Source: Pontederia crassipes (Eukaryota > Streptophyta > Magnoliopsida > Commelinales > Pontederiaceae). From it: a stretch of 64,000 nucleotides of DNA. Within the stretch, counting starts at the first letter, position 1. Each line of letters begins with the position of its first letter. Below, piece after piece: positions 43,181-55,029 of this stretch. The notes below the pieces were generated by a model. It was given only the letters and a program-made list of their open reading frames with translations, was not told the DNA's origin and ran no database searches. The DNA is taken from positions 55,625,947-55,689,946 of the forward strand of contig CM060191.1 of assembly GCA_030549335.1 (NCBI GenBank). Direction: 5' to 3'. The position numbers and the translations under genes are program-made.

Positions 43181-46100
43181 TCAAGGTCAATGGATACAGA
43201 ATACTCCAACACTATAAGCCATGATCGCTTACTCGATATGATCTTACAAAACAATTTAATGGGCAAGGTAACTTCGAAGAAGCTAAAAGATGGCCGGAGG
43301 AAATAGAACAAATGTTTGCAGAAATAGACTGCGGTGAAGGCAGCAGGCGACACTAGGGATTGGTGGAAAAGGCCACCACTCCGGACAAGATGTAATAATC
43401 TTAAAGAGGAATTCAAAGAGGCATTTGAAGAACCATACATTTCTGCCTACCCGTACTTGGTCATGTTTTTGAACTCAGAGAATTATTCTACGCTATAGTA
43501 GATGGAATGAGATTATGTTAAACGCTAGATCAAAGGTCTCTAAGCCCGAGTCTTCGAAAAAGAATAAAAGGGGGTAATTTGTCAAATCTTCAATTTTGCT
43601 AAAGAATTTACAATTGAGATACAACAAGGTGATATTGAAGATGCAAAAATTATCGAATTAAAGCACATGTTAATTCAAACAAGAATCGTTCCAAAAAAGA
43701 GAGAGATCTCCGGTCAAGAAATATCTGGGATGAATGTAACAACCACAAAGAAAAAAGGAATCAAATAAAAAAAATCAAACGGCCTGCTAAAGGGATTAAT
43801 CCATATCCCCCATCGAAACAAAAACTTACAGAGGTTGGTGTTAACATTATCACACTTATCATATTTGATTTAAACCAGGAGAGGAGTTTTAATAGATAAA
43901 ACAAACTTTACATTACTTCCCTCTCCCCTCAAACCTCACGAATCTTCCCCCTTTTGGATTCTTGCTGGAACGCCTGGCAACACCCACCGGAGTGGTCTCG
44001 ATAGGTTAGGCTGCACACCGAGAAGAAAAGCAATCGAATCCTTCCTCCTTTCTCATGCACGCCTCGCGATCCATATGAGTTTGCTGATCGCTCTTGGCTG
44101 GATTGCAGGAGATGAACACGAAGGAGAAAGAGGGCAGGGAGAACAGGATCGATAAAAGTCCCATCAGATCGAGACAAGGAACGAATGTGAAACCAGGTGG
44201 GTGAATCAAAATCACCTTATATAAATTGGATTGATCAATTTCCCTTGTTTTTGAACGAATCATGTTAAACACACGAAAGATTATCGAAGCCTCATGGAAA
44301 GAATCGGATTGCTCTATTCTTATTGATTTTGTGATTGTTTGTTGATTTCTTGTATGAAAATTATTTTCTATTGTATTGAATTGCCTTGATGATTGTTAGG
44401 ATTCAGAAATTATGCTAGGATGAAACTCTGTTAATGATTCAAGTGAATTTTGAGTTGAAATCGGCCTGGAACCCTCGCTGTCATGGCCGTGCCGGCCCCA
44501 CGGCACGCCCGTGCCACCGGTGTCACGGTCGTGCCACACTGTGGGCACGCCAGTCCATCGTCTGTCCACGCTAAGTAAAAGGCCGGACTGGCACGCCGGT
44601 CGACCAAGCGTCCAACTGACACGGCCATGCCATCCTTCTGGCACGTCCGTGCCATGACCAAAGCCGAATGACTAAGCATAAAATCGATCGACCGACATCT
44701 CTGAACCGGTCGATCATCCTCATACACCGTCACGATCGTGCCCTCTAATGACACGACTGTGCCCTCCCCTACGTACTCTTCGACTGTGCTATACACATCG
44801 GCATAGCCGTGCCAAGCTACAACACGACCCCTGATTTCATTCACACATTTCCCTTGATCCTGATTTGAATGTTGTCGGTTTGTTTTATGATTTAAACATG
44901 ATTATGACTGATTCTAATGCCATGTCTTCTCTGAGATCCATGCCTGATGAAGATATGATTCTTTTACTGATTTACCCTTCTATTGATCTTTTAGCCTCAA
45001 TTGCATGAAGAACAAGAACAACAAGTTTCTAAAGCGATTAATAATATAAGATGGAAAATGAATAATGAGTTGCTAGTCCAAGCTAAGTGTTGCTCCCTTG
45101 ATCATAGTTTGATCACCCATTGACCGCACAAGGTTGTATCGTTTGCTCGGCATACCCCAAGAATCTAAAGGCACCTAAAGTCACCTTGATTGTTCTAAGC
45201 ATGATTTAAAATTAAGAAGCATGAATAAATAAAGCAAGCATGTTTCAAATATGGATAAGTAAAGCAAGCATGAATTTCAAGTCAAGTTATTACAGTACTT
45301 GTGTCATGATTCTCAAGCTGTCTATGATTCCACGTTTATCAAGTATCATATGATTGTATTGATTATCGATCTATTTATCATCCACATTATGATTTATGAT
45401 GATCTCAGGCTCCACCTTCTGTCAAGATAAGTACTCTGATTTTCTTTTGATTTGCTGTATTCAAGTTATGCATTGTATACATATGTGGTTTTCCACTAGG
45501 CTGTAAAGCTTACGAGAGGACCTCCTCCCCTATATTTGATTTTCACATGGCCAGATCAGTGATGGTGTTGAGTTAGTATGTTGCGATGATGCTCAGACGA
45601 CTAGAAAGCACATGAATTACATGGCCTATTAGTTACTTATTTTCTTCCGCATTTATGAATTCGATGTAAACTTTATGATATTCATTTAAAGATGAAGTAG
45701 CCACTCTTGAACTTCCGCAACTTATATAATTTTTCTTTTTTTATTCTTTCTTTCATTGACGTGTCTCGATTTTTGACTGAGACTTAGTCAATAAGATAGT
45801 CAAAGTTATAGCGTCCATAGCGTCTTCAGATTGGTCTTCACCATGTGGCGGGGTCGATTCGGGAGCGTTATAATGAATGTCCAATGGATGATCGAGATAG
45901 GGAAGGCTAGACAAGGGAAGGCGTGCTTAAAATCAAAATAAGAATATAGTTCATTATTCTGATTGTCAAAATTAGCGTTGAGATAGTGCTATCGCAAAAT
46001 AGAAGTTTGCCTTAATCATGAAAAGCATGGACACTTCATTCGTAATTATTTGACATCAAAGAGAAATAGCCAAACTAAGAAAGGAACGAATGATTTGGTA

Positions 46101-46190
46101 CTTTGTTGTCAAGACCTATACAAAATATGAACTTTAATACCGAACAATGCGAGGTATCATATAGGTTTATACAATTTTTTTTCGTATGGG
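43180..46190 (+). mobile_element. degraded Ty3/gypsy gag fossil split by a solo LTR
   Basis: On the plus strand, 43240-43730 carries gag-like phrases (ATTPDKM, FKEAFEEPYISAYPYLVMF) and 45878-46190 carries a zinc-knuckle-like NHEKHGHFIRNYLTSKRN. The two parts lie on either side of the solo LTR at 43735-45872, whose 5-bp target duplication shows it landed inside this older gag. Many breaks; very old. No pol was recognised. Confidence 0.6.
43735..45872 (+). repeat. solo LTR, Ty3/gypsy Tekay/Del-like, 2138 bp
   Basis: The LTR starts TGTAACAACC and ends GGGAGCGTTATA. It is flanked by identical ATGAA (43730-43734 and 45873-45877). The region 44460-44830 is dense in GTGCC/GGCAC motifs such as CACGGTCGTGCC, plus GATCGACCG. 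The pre-terminal phrase CTTCCGC..TTATG near 45650 recurs at the same relative place in the other solo LTR (35286). It lies within a gag fossil, so it is younger than that fossil. Confidence 0.85.
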
Positions 46191-46304
46191 TCAATTAATA
46201 TGATATAACAACATTAATCACTGATGGTGAATATGGATATTTTTAATAAGGTTATCGATTGAATAATGGATGAACCAAATTTTCCTTCGTAAATTCCTCC
46301 ATAA

Positions 46305-48025
46305 TGTGACACCCTAGAATTTTACGAAGGGTGATAAAGTAGCTTGCCAAGGAAGAGAAAAACAAGAAATTGAAAGGAAGCAGAACTATAACTAAAAAAA
46401 GAATAGAGAAAGGAAAATAATTCTTTGTAAGAAAAGGAATGGAGATTCGATTAGGAATACAAATTTGAACTTGTGTAGGATTAAATGTATCATTAGAAAA
46501 AACAAAGGGAAAAAAATGAAAGTTGGGAGTAGAAGTTGTAATTATATTAAAATTGATATTTTAATTTCAGTTGAGATCTAAAAATGATTTTAATGGATAA
46601 AGACTTCCAAATAAAATAAGATTAAGAGTTTTATGGGTTAATTTTGATCAATAAAATAATACTATTTATTATCTAAAAGTTAGATGATAAATTATTATTA
46701 TATTAATTACTTTCAAATGTTAAAGAAAAGGAAGAACTAAAAGGATAGAATGATTGAAAGAATGTCATAGCGAGATCAGAGATAAATGGACATTGAATTA
46801 AGATGAAGATTAAATATTAAATTTAAAATTAATTATTGAGAAATTATTATGAGGTTAATTAAGCCAAAAAGATGAAGATTAATGTAGAATTGATGAGAGA
46901 TTTCAATTAGAATTTAAAGTCTCCTAAAAAATTATAAATATGACTCAAAAGATATTTGATTTTACCCCACACTTCAAGAGAAAATTTTTGCACGATCTTC
47001 TCTTTGCGTTCCAATGTAAATCGAGGCATATCTGCAAGTAATTTGTGATTCAATTTGAAATCTTGAGATGAGAGATTGTGGAATGAAGTGATTCATGGGT
47101 TTCGAGGTGATATCATAGAGAAAATGATCGTCAAAATTCCTCATTCGTGCAAAAAATTGAACAATGGTGAATAATTAGTTTTAGAGCCAACTCGAGTTAC
47201 CGAGGAATATTCATATGTCAACATTTTCTTTGTATAAATCTCATATTTCTTGTTCTATATGTTGGGAATGATTTTGCATGATTGCAAATGGAATTGGATA
47301 AATTATGGTGGAGAAAATAGGGTCGAAAGTCACACGAAAATGCAATTTTCCAATGGTAGCAAAATTTGGATCAAGTTCTATACTGTCCAATTCAAGTCCT
47401 TATAACTTTGGGTGTGCAAGTTAGTACCGAGTTTAATGAATCGAGCTCAGATTGCATGAAGGGTGGCTTGAGATCTAGTAACCCAAGTTTAGAGCAATTT
47501 TGACATTGAAATTTGGAGTAAGTTCTGGACTATCCAGCTCATGATGATGTCCCAATTGTATTGAATATTGAATCCAGGATCACATCATACTCGGTCCGAA
47601 TTTTCTTTGCTCGAGGTATGGAAATGAATTAAGATAGAACCCAATCCGAGTTTCACCCCATGCAACCCAAGTTCTGATGAGAGAAAGGGAGGATTGGAAA
47701 TGGAAACACAACTCAAGTTTCCCATAACGCAAGCCGAGTTTCGAGGGAAGAATTAAGATGAATTAGTATGGATTAAATTACAGTTAATTATGTTGATTAT
47801 CATAATATTTATTTTTTTATGATATTAGTATTGCTATTAATTATTGATAATTAAAATTGAGGTATGATAATCATTGAAAAATGATTATAGATAATTGATC
47901 TATTGTTTAATTGATTATTGCAGCCTAAATTGATGTTAACAAAGATAAATGTCATAGTAAAAGTGGAAAGTTGTTAGACCCATGTCCATTGTCCATCGGT
48001 ATTGGTTGCACTTTTGTAATTGATA
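46305..48025 (+). repeat. LTR-like segment, Tekay/Del-related, interrupted by CACTA
   Basis: It begins TGTGACACCCTAGAATTTTACG, comparable to the TGTAACACCCCACGATTTTATT start of the solo LTR at 32326. It then follows the same order of phrases, ending near CCCATGTCCATTGTCCATCGG (compare CCCATGTCTACTATTTGCCA at 34380). A CACTA element is inserted at 48026. The downstream continuation is unclear because the next recognisable LTR piece is inverted. Confidence 0.6.
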
Positions 48026-48477
48026 CACTAAAGTTTGCCAAATAGAGACACGAATTAGTAACTCAAATATTGTGATGCTACTTCGATGCTAAATTAGTGT
48101 CACGTCTTTTGCGATGCTAGTTCAAGAGGCGAACTTAGCATCAACAACATATGACAGTATTGTGGGGCTCTGATGATGCTATTAAACTGCGTCGCCGATG
48201 TGACACAAACGTGTTAGAAGAATACATACATATATATTTAAATAAAAATTCATATGTATATCTATATTGATTTGTATTTAAGTAAGTAATGTTAATTTGT
48301 ATAATTATATATGTTACCTACATATGTATTCATAAATATACATAAATATAAATACACATACATGTACATAGATACAAATATGCATATATAATAATTATAG
48401 ATGTATTGATGAATATAACACAAATACACAGATATATACGTACATACTTAAATACAAATATACATATATACATACAT

Positions 48478-48483
<6 letters not shown>

Positions 48484-48509
<26 letters not shown>

Positions 48510-48565
48510 GTATGTATTTGTGTGTGTATACTATATATATAGAAAGAAAGAATGTTAACAATCTA

Positions 48566-48625
<60 letters not shown>
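48484..48625. repeat. (TA)n, (CT)n and (TA)n microsatellites
   Basis: TA runs near 48488-48510, CT near 48568-48587 and TA near 48588-48624, within the CACTA element. Confidence 0.9.
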
Positions 48626-48628
<3 letters not shown>

Positions 48629-49218
48629 GTACATTTAATTTATATACCTACACGTCAATACATTATACATACAATATATATCATATTTTAATTATAGATA
48701 AAATTATTTTTATATTATTAATCATGGAATTATGTGGGATGAATTATTTGACATGATTTTCGTACAAAAATTGAAATATAGTTATATAGTAAAAATTAAT
48801 GTAATTTAGCATCACCCCAAAGGAGTCTTCCTGGTGTCAGCGGCGCCAATTGGCGACTCTTTAGCGCCACAATTTTCGTCAAGGCTAAGTTAGAGCCACT
48901 ACAATATCAATTTAGCGCCGCCTAGGCTGATGCTGAATCGACGTCTCGCATAGGTGGCGCCGTGACGATGCTAATGGGTCGCTATATATTTTAGCCACGA
49001 TTTAGCGCCTCTTTAGCATCGCGAAGATGAGTCACTATTTGTAGAACTTTAATGAAGTCCCTTAAGATTTCAAATAATGAAACTAATGATTGTTAATTTA
49101 CTTGCTTATCTCTATTTTGAATTGAGGTATGTATATTTAATTATATCAACATATGCATATATACATATATAAGTTTATATTACCTAATTATATCTACATG
49201 TAGACACACACGCAAGTG

Positions 49219-49288
49219 TATACATACATACATACATACATACATACATACATACATACATACATACATACATACATACATACATACA
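49219..49288. repeat. (TACA)n microsatellite
   Basis: About 70 bp of uninterrupted TACA tetranucleotide. The frame through it encodes only a Tyr-Ile-His-Thr repeat and is not a gene. Confidence 0.95.
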
Positions 49289-49759
49289 TTATACACACAT
49301 TCACTATATATATATGTATGTATGCATGCATATATACACATATAAGTTTATATTACCTAATTATGCCCACACACATATTAACATTACTTAAATACAAATC
49401 AATATATAATTATACAAATTATCATTCTTCTAATTTATAGTTAATGACTAATAAGTTGGTGTCGCCTCTGCGTCACAATCAAAATAGTGACACATTGGCT
49501 TCACAATAGCGTCGCACATGACCGACGCCACTGTTGCGCAGTGCATAATAATGTCACAATCACGTCGAAAGAACATGACACTAAATTAACGTCGCATGTC
49601 GTAGTCGCCAATGCTGCATCTTTGGAGTAGCTAATATGCGATGCTATTTTCCATATTTTATAATTAATTATCTTTAGATTATATTTTATTAATTAATTTG
49701 TGTAGTGCCACTTTAGCGTCATATTGCTTGAAACACTACGTGGCGATTCGTGTGCTCAT

Positions 49760-50345
49760 AGAAGAATGAATCATAGCCTTCCTTTCTTTTAATCCGACGC
49801 TCTAAGATGCGTTCTCTAAGAACGATCCATGTGCTCTAAGACCGATCACCCTTCAAATCCCCTCGCGCTCTTGCTCCGTCCATGTCTGCGAGCCGTCCAA
49901 CGTGTGCCATCCATCGCCATCGCCATCGCCACTATGCGCCGTCCATCGCCGCCGCCATCATGCATCGTCCACCGCGAGCTTCAAATCCCCTCGCCCTCTC
50001 TCTCTTTCTCCCTCCATGTTCGCGAGTCATCCACCGCGTGCCATCCATCACGAGCTTCAAACCCAACCCCCTTCCTCTCTCTCTCTCACACACACACACA
50101 ACGCCATGGCATAGATGGAGGAGCCATGGCCGCCACCGCCAAAGCTGCAAGTGTTGTAGAGGAGCTGCATCTCAGAGGCTTAGGGGAATCCGGAGAGCTC
50201 TTAGAGCGCGAGGCAGCCGGCGAGCAGCATGTGGGTGGCCACCACGAAGCCGCAGAGGACGGACCACATGGGGAGGATGCAAGCGACGCAGGGCGAGCAG
50301 CTTGGAGATGGCAACGAGAGCTTCGCACCACACGATTTCTGTGAA
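49760..50345. other. GC-rich block inside the CACTA element, possible captured gene piece
   Basis: GC content is clearly above that of the surrounding element. On the minus strand one frame gives a hydrophobic stretch (ACILPMWSVLCGFVVATHML, about 50210-50270) that would suit a membrane helix. No frame matches a family I recognise. Origin from a host gene is an inference. Confidence 0.35.
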
Positions 50346-50889
50346 ATTTGTTAATTTTGTTATGATGTAATTTAAAAAAAAATCTTAATGCAATCGAGCC
50401 AATTTCAATCAATTTTTGTTTGTCTTCTGCAAAGTTGTATTAATAGTCAATTTAGCGTCGCCATAGCGTGGCAATAGCATCTACGTTGTAGAACACTGGC
50501 GTCTCCTTAGCACCGCATAGGGTGACACAAATGGTCCATGTGATGATTACTTTTGTATTTGTATGGCGTCACGCAAGGTAGTGCCCCATTGGCGTAGAAA
50601 GTTGCAACGCTACAAGATATTCCTCAAGAGTGCAAATAGTGTCACCATAGTGTTGGTCTAGCGTCGCCCATCAATGGTAATAGCATCATTAACGCGTGGG
50701 CGCCATGGAAACGCTATTGGTTACCTAACTTCCACATTGTATTGTTGTGGCGCGGTTGCGACGCTAAAGTGTGGCTAATTATTTTGGCCACGATTTAGCG
50801 CCACTTTAGCGACACATTACTGAGTCGTTAATCCACAAATTTCTTATACTGATAGATAATTCAATTGAATGGGATAGATAGTAGGTTCA

Positions 50890-52400
50890 TAACGAATGAG
50901 TACGTTCATCCCTAGCGAAGATTACCATTATTGTAATTTCTCGAGATTCGCTTGCTTGGGAGACTATCTCAACTCCCTTACCCAATTTTATGATGTAAAT
51001 TTTCGTTATTATAATGTTTTGAGATTCTCTTGTCTAGGAGACTGCCTCAACTATGATCTAAAGTTTTTTAGTCAACGTACTAACATACATTGAAGATTAA
51101 TTTACAAAACATTTTGCAAAAGCAGAAGCAATTTAAAATACTAACCAATGACTTATGATTTATGGACTCGTATATATGCAATAATAGTTCATATATCCAT
51201 GTGCATATTCAGAGGTATACCATCTCACCCTCGTCATCATATGTAATATCACTCATACTAATAAATAATATGAATTGTATATCAATATCCATAAAATATC
51301 AATAGTATGAATAATAGGTGAACAATTATTTATAAATTTTTTGATTGACCATATCAATCATCAATTAACAATGAATAAATAAATAAATGATCGATAATAA
51401 AATTATCCATAGCATCAATTACTAATGACTCATATCCATTCAATTCAATCATCAATTATTTTTAATTAATAATTGGCAATAAATTAGTAAAGACCTTAAT
51501 TAATAATTATCGAACTTATACATCATTATCAATTTATCCATCAAGCACAAAGATCGTAATTTATTCATTCATCATAAATATGAAATCAATTATTCATCTA
51601 CCATAAAGGCATAATTCAATTTAATTTCATTACCAATTCAATTCAATATTTAAGGTCACAAGCAACCTTTTCAGGTGCTATCTTAGAGCTCTCATGATCC
51701 AATGTCACTTTCATACAAGTCTATGTGTAATTAATTCACGACAGGTCCACAAATGCAATAAACTCGCATATGGTGAGGACGAGTGGCCAGACATAGGACA
51801 ACCATCATTTTCACTAGAGATTGATGTATCAACCTTTTAGTTACACATTTAATCATATTTAATTCAATTATTTATCAGTTCGAAGGCACAATTAGCTTAG
51901 TGGACATGAGCACAACAACTTTTATCTTTCATCTTACTTACTTATAATATTTATCTTTTTTATTATCAATTTACATCACGACAATCGATTAAACAATAGA
52001 CCAATCGATACATAATCAATTTTTTATAATAATAGCAATTTAATGATAAGCCATTTATGGTAGATTAATATCATAATAGCCAATTATAATAATAACTCAA
52101 CTATCAATGATTAATAATCATCACAATTAATGATAATTAAATATGTGAAAATACATTTTTTATACAAAATCTGATCCGTGTTAATGGAAACCCGAGTTCC
52201 AATTGACCTTTTCGATGGTCAAAACCTTGATCAAGTAACGTAGATCTTGGGTCAAGTTCCATTTATTCTCAATTCAATCCAATCATTAGCCATAAAACCT
52301 AGGTTGGGTCGGGTGACACTCTGGCCGTGTTCACTCTCAATTCGAATTCAAATCTTGGACATCTAGAACCCGGTCCGAGTATGAGTATAAAGTTTATAAT
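50890..52400 (-). repeat. inverted partial LTR, Tekay/Del-related
   Basis: Phrases in inverse order match the solo LTR at 32326-35431: CTTGCTTGGGAGACTATCTC near 50951, AGTCAACGTACTAACAT near 51070, the GGACTCGTATATATGCAATA phrase near 51162, and CCGTGTTAATGGAAACCCGAG near 52175. It is truncated at both ends and diverged. Confidence 0.6.
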
Positions 52401-53590
52401 AATGTATTAATAAATAATTTTATATAACATATAATATATAATACATAATTAAGCTAGTTATGTAAAAGTAGGGTCATAGACTTATATGTAAAGAAAAATG
52501 GAGCGAGCCCACAGAAAATAAAATGGTGCCAGTTCTTGCCACAAGTAAGAATAGTTCTTGCCTTTGCTTAGAACTCTCTGAACTTAAGTCTGGTCAAATT
52601 TTTTTTTGGGATAGTGCTTGGATGCCCAATTTTAATTTTTTATTAGTTCTTAAGAACGTATTGATTAGAGAAAAAACTTTAATTTGTTGTTTGAATAAAA
52701 AATATAATAATGGAGAATTAAAAAGTCGATTCGACAGATAAGTTTTAAAGATTGTTTAGATAAAGAAAAGCAATGAAGAGATAATTTATTATTTTATTTG
52801 GTAAAAAATATATTAAAAACTATTATGTTAAATAAATATTGTATTAATTATTATTTGAAAATATTAAACATAATTTAATAATAATACTTTAATGAATAAT
52901 GTACAAATGATAATGTATTAATTATATATGATTTAATAATTTAATATAGTTTATGTAAATATAATATTTATTTTAGGCAAAAATTGTAAATTTTACTTAA
53001 TTGAATAGATAAGTAAAGTATAATAAATAAAAAATAATATTATTAAATTTAAATAGATTTATTCATAGGTTAAATGATATTATTAATAAATCAAGTGAAA
53101 AAAGCAAACGCAAAAAAAGTCCTTGCTTCTGACAAGAACTAAATAAGTTCTTGATATTCTAGTTTTAGATGTCACATGATCTTTGACTGTAATTTCGGTC
53201 GTCATTTTTTTTTTCTTCCCTATTTGGCTGAAAACTTCACTTCTCACATCCAGACACTGTATTTATCTGCTGTTTACATAACTTGAATTTGTTTTGATCC
53301 AAGTTATGCATCCAAACATAGCCAATAGGATTCAGTTTTCTTTTCTTTACCTTATCCTTTCTACTAGTGCTTTTAAGCCTACTCAAAATTAAATTCAAAT
53401 TTTGAACCAATCAATATTCCTATTCATAATCCAATCTCAGCTTCTACTTATATTCAATTTTTTTCAAGTACGATTAACATTTATTTCTCTTTGTATTTCT
53501 TTTCTAATCACATTTCTATCTCTTCTCAAATTCTCATTTGACCACTTTAAAATTATCAAATATTTTAATTAAATTATTAAATATATTGTC
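52400..53590. other. AT-rich spacer
   Basis: Repeated AGTTCTTGCC/CTTGCTTCTGACAAGAACT phrases near 52540 and 53130 could be weak inverted ends of a degraded element. No gene. Confidence 0.4.
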
Positions 53591-54900
53591 CTAACGAAAT
53601 ATTAGGACATCATTCTGGGTATGATCACTCGTCCTTTTTATACATAAATTTATTGAATTGAATTGGCATACTTGTGAATTGATCCCCCACTGGTTGCATG
53701 AAAATGCCATAATGTGTTTTTATATAATAGAGAATTCTCATATTGCAGAAAATGTTTAATGGATAAGTCCAAATATTGAATGGATAATTAAATTGAATTG
53801 ATAGCTTAATTACACCATAGTAACTGATGGATAATTAAATTTGTTTTGTCTTTATGGTTGATGAATAAATTGTGATCTTCGTGTCAGGTGTATAGATTGA
53901 TAATTGTTAATGAAATTAATAATTGTTAAATTGTGATCTTCATCGACTTTTGGTCAATTAAAGATAATCGATAATTTAATTAAATGAATATGGATCATCA
54001 GTAAGTGACGAGATAAATAATTATTATGATTAATCAATTTATTATTAATTTATAATTGCTATGGTCAATAATAAATTATTTATAGATAATAACTCATTGA
54101 TTATTAATATATTTCTCATAAGATATATATTTATGAATATTGATATATATATATATATATATGTGTGTGTGTATATATTATTGTTGATGGGTGATTCTAC
54201 TTCTAATACTGAATATTCTCGTTGATTTTATTATACATTTCATTTCTTGTAGGATGAAATGACGAATATAGTGAGACTATTAGTGACTTTATTTAACACA
54301 TTGAATATGAACATTTATAAAGGTCCAGTTCATAACCAACAGCTCATTGCAAATTTATACAAATAGCTTCCACAAAATGTAAAGACTATTATTGTTGGAA
54401 TTTATAACACATATAAATTCTAGAGATTGCGGAATACCTCTTGCAGCGGAAGCAGATCATCATGGCTTTTTTACGAACTCTTGATGAATGTACTTGCACT
54501 TCGGGATCGAGAACCGAACCTCAGGGAACGGAACTCTTTGCTACATCATAAGTACTTCTGGATGAACCTCTGCGAAAGCATGTTTGGGACCTCTGCTATG
54601 GGTCCCCTTTTATAGGGGAGGAAGACTTGGACGAGAAGTTAGGCAAAACGCATCACGCACGTCCATCGCGCATGATGACGTGTCTGCGCTGTCCTTAATT
54701 CTCGCGGCACGAGATTAGCGCAACCAGATCACGCGATCCGCGCGATCTGCGTGAGGACGCGCGGTTTGCGCACGGTCCGCGTCCTGCACCACACGCACGC
54801 GCGTGAAATGCCCATGAGGGCATATCTCCAACAATTATAAATTAATAGTCTTTTGTTGATATAAGTTGTGTTGATTGGGTTAGGTAATAAAAATTTAGAT
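53590..54900 (+). repeat. degraded LTR piece, split by a short solo LTR
   Basis: AATTGTGATCTTCATCGACTTTTGGTCAATT (near 53930) and GGGTGATTCTAC (near 54188) match the 3' half of the solo LTR at 32326-35431 in the same orientation. It is interrupted by the 54393-54833 LTR. Confidence 0.5.
54393..54833. repeat. 441-bp solo LTR, copia-like ends
   Basis: The ends are TGTTGGAA and TCTCCAACA, typical of many Ty1/copia LTRs, and the flanks are identical ATTAT (54388-54392 and 54834-54838). It holds a TATA-like CCCTTTTATAGGGG near 54604-54617. It lies within an older LTR fragment. The short length and TGTTGG start suggest copia, but family assignment by ends alone is tentative. Confidence 0.8.
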
Positions 54901-55029
54901 CATAGAATTGAATAGGAGGCACATTGTGTTGACTTCGTTTTCATAGATCAACCTGTCATGCTGTTGAGGCATCTATCTCAAATTATGACACATAAAAAAA
55001 TATGATTTAACTATTGAATTCTCGTAAAA

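Larger units (their letters stand above)
48026..50851. mobile_element. CACTA (En/Spm) element inserted in an LTR
   Basis: The left end is CACTAAAGTTTGCC and the right end TTTCTTATACTG (a variant of TAGTG). They are flanked by the same triplet ATA (48023-48025 and 50852-50854), the CACTA duplication size. The two ends align inverted for about 60 bp (CTCAAATATTGTGATGCTAC and CTCAGTAATGTGTCGCTAAA). Subterminal-type TTTAGCGTCG/GCGCC motifs cluster at 48060-48200, 48810-49040, 49450-49620 and 50440-50830. Four blocks rather than two suggest an inner copy or rearrangement. No transposase domain was found, so it is non-autonomous. Microsatellites and a GC-rich block at 49760-50345 lie inside. Confidence 0.8.

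Noticed and set aside
49216-49440. Open frame with a Tyr-Ile-His-Thr repeat
   Set aside because: It is the translation of a TACA microsatellite.
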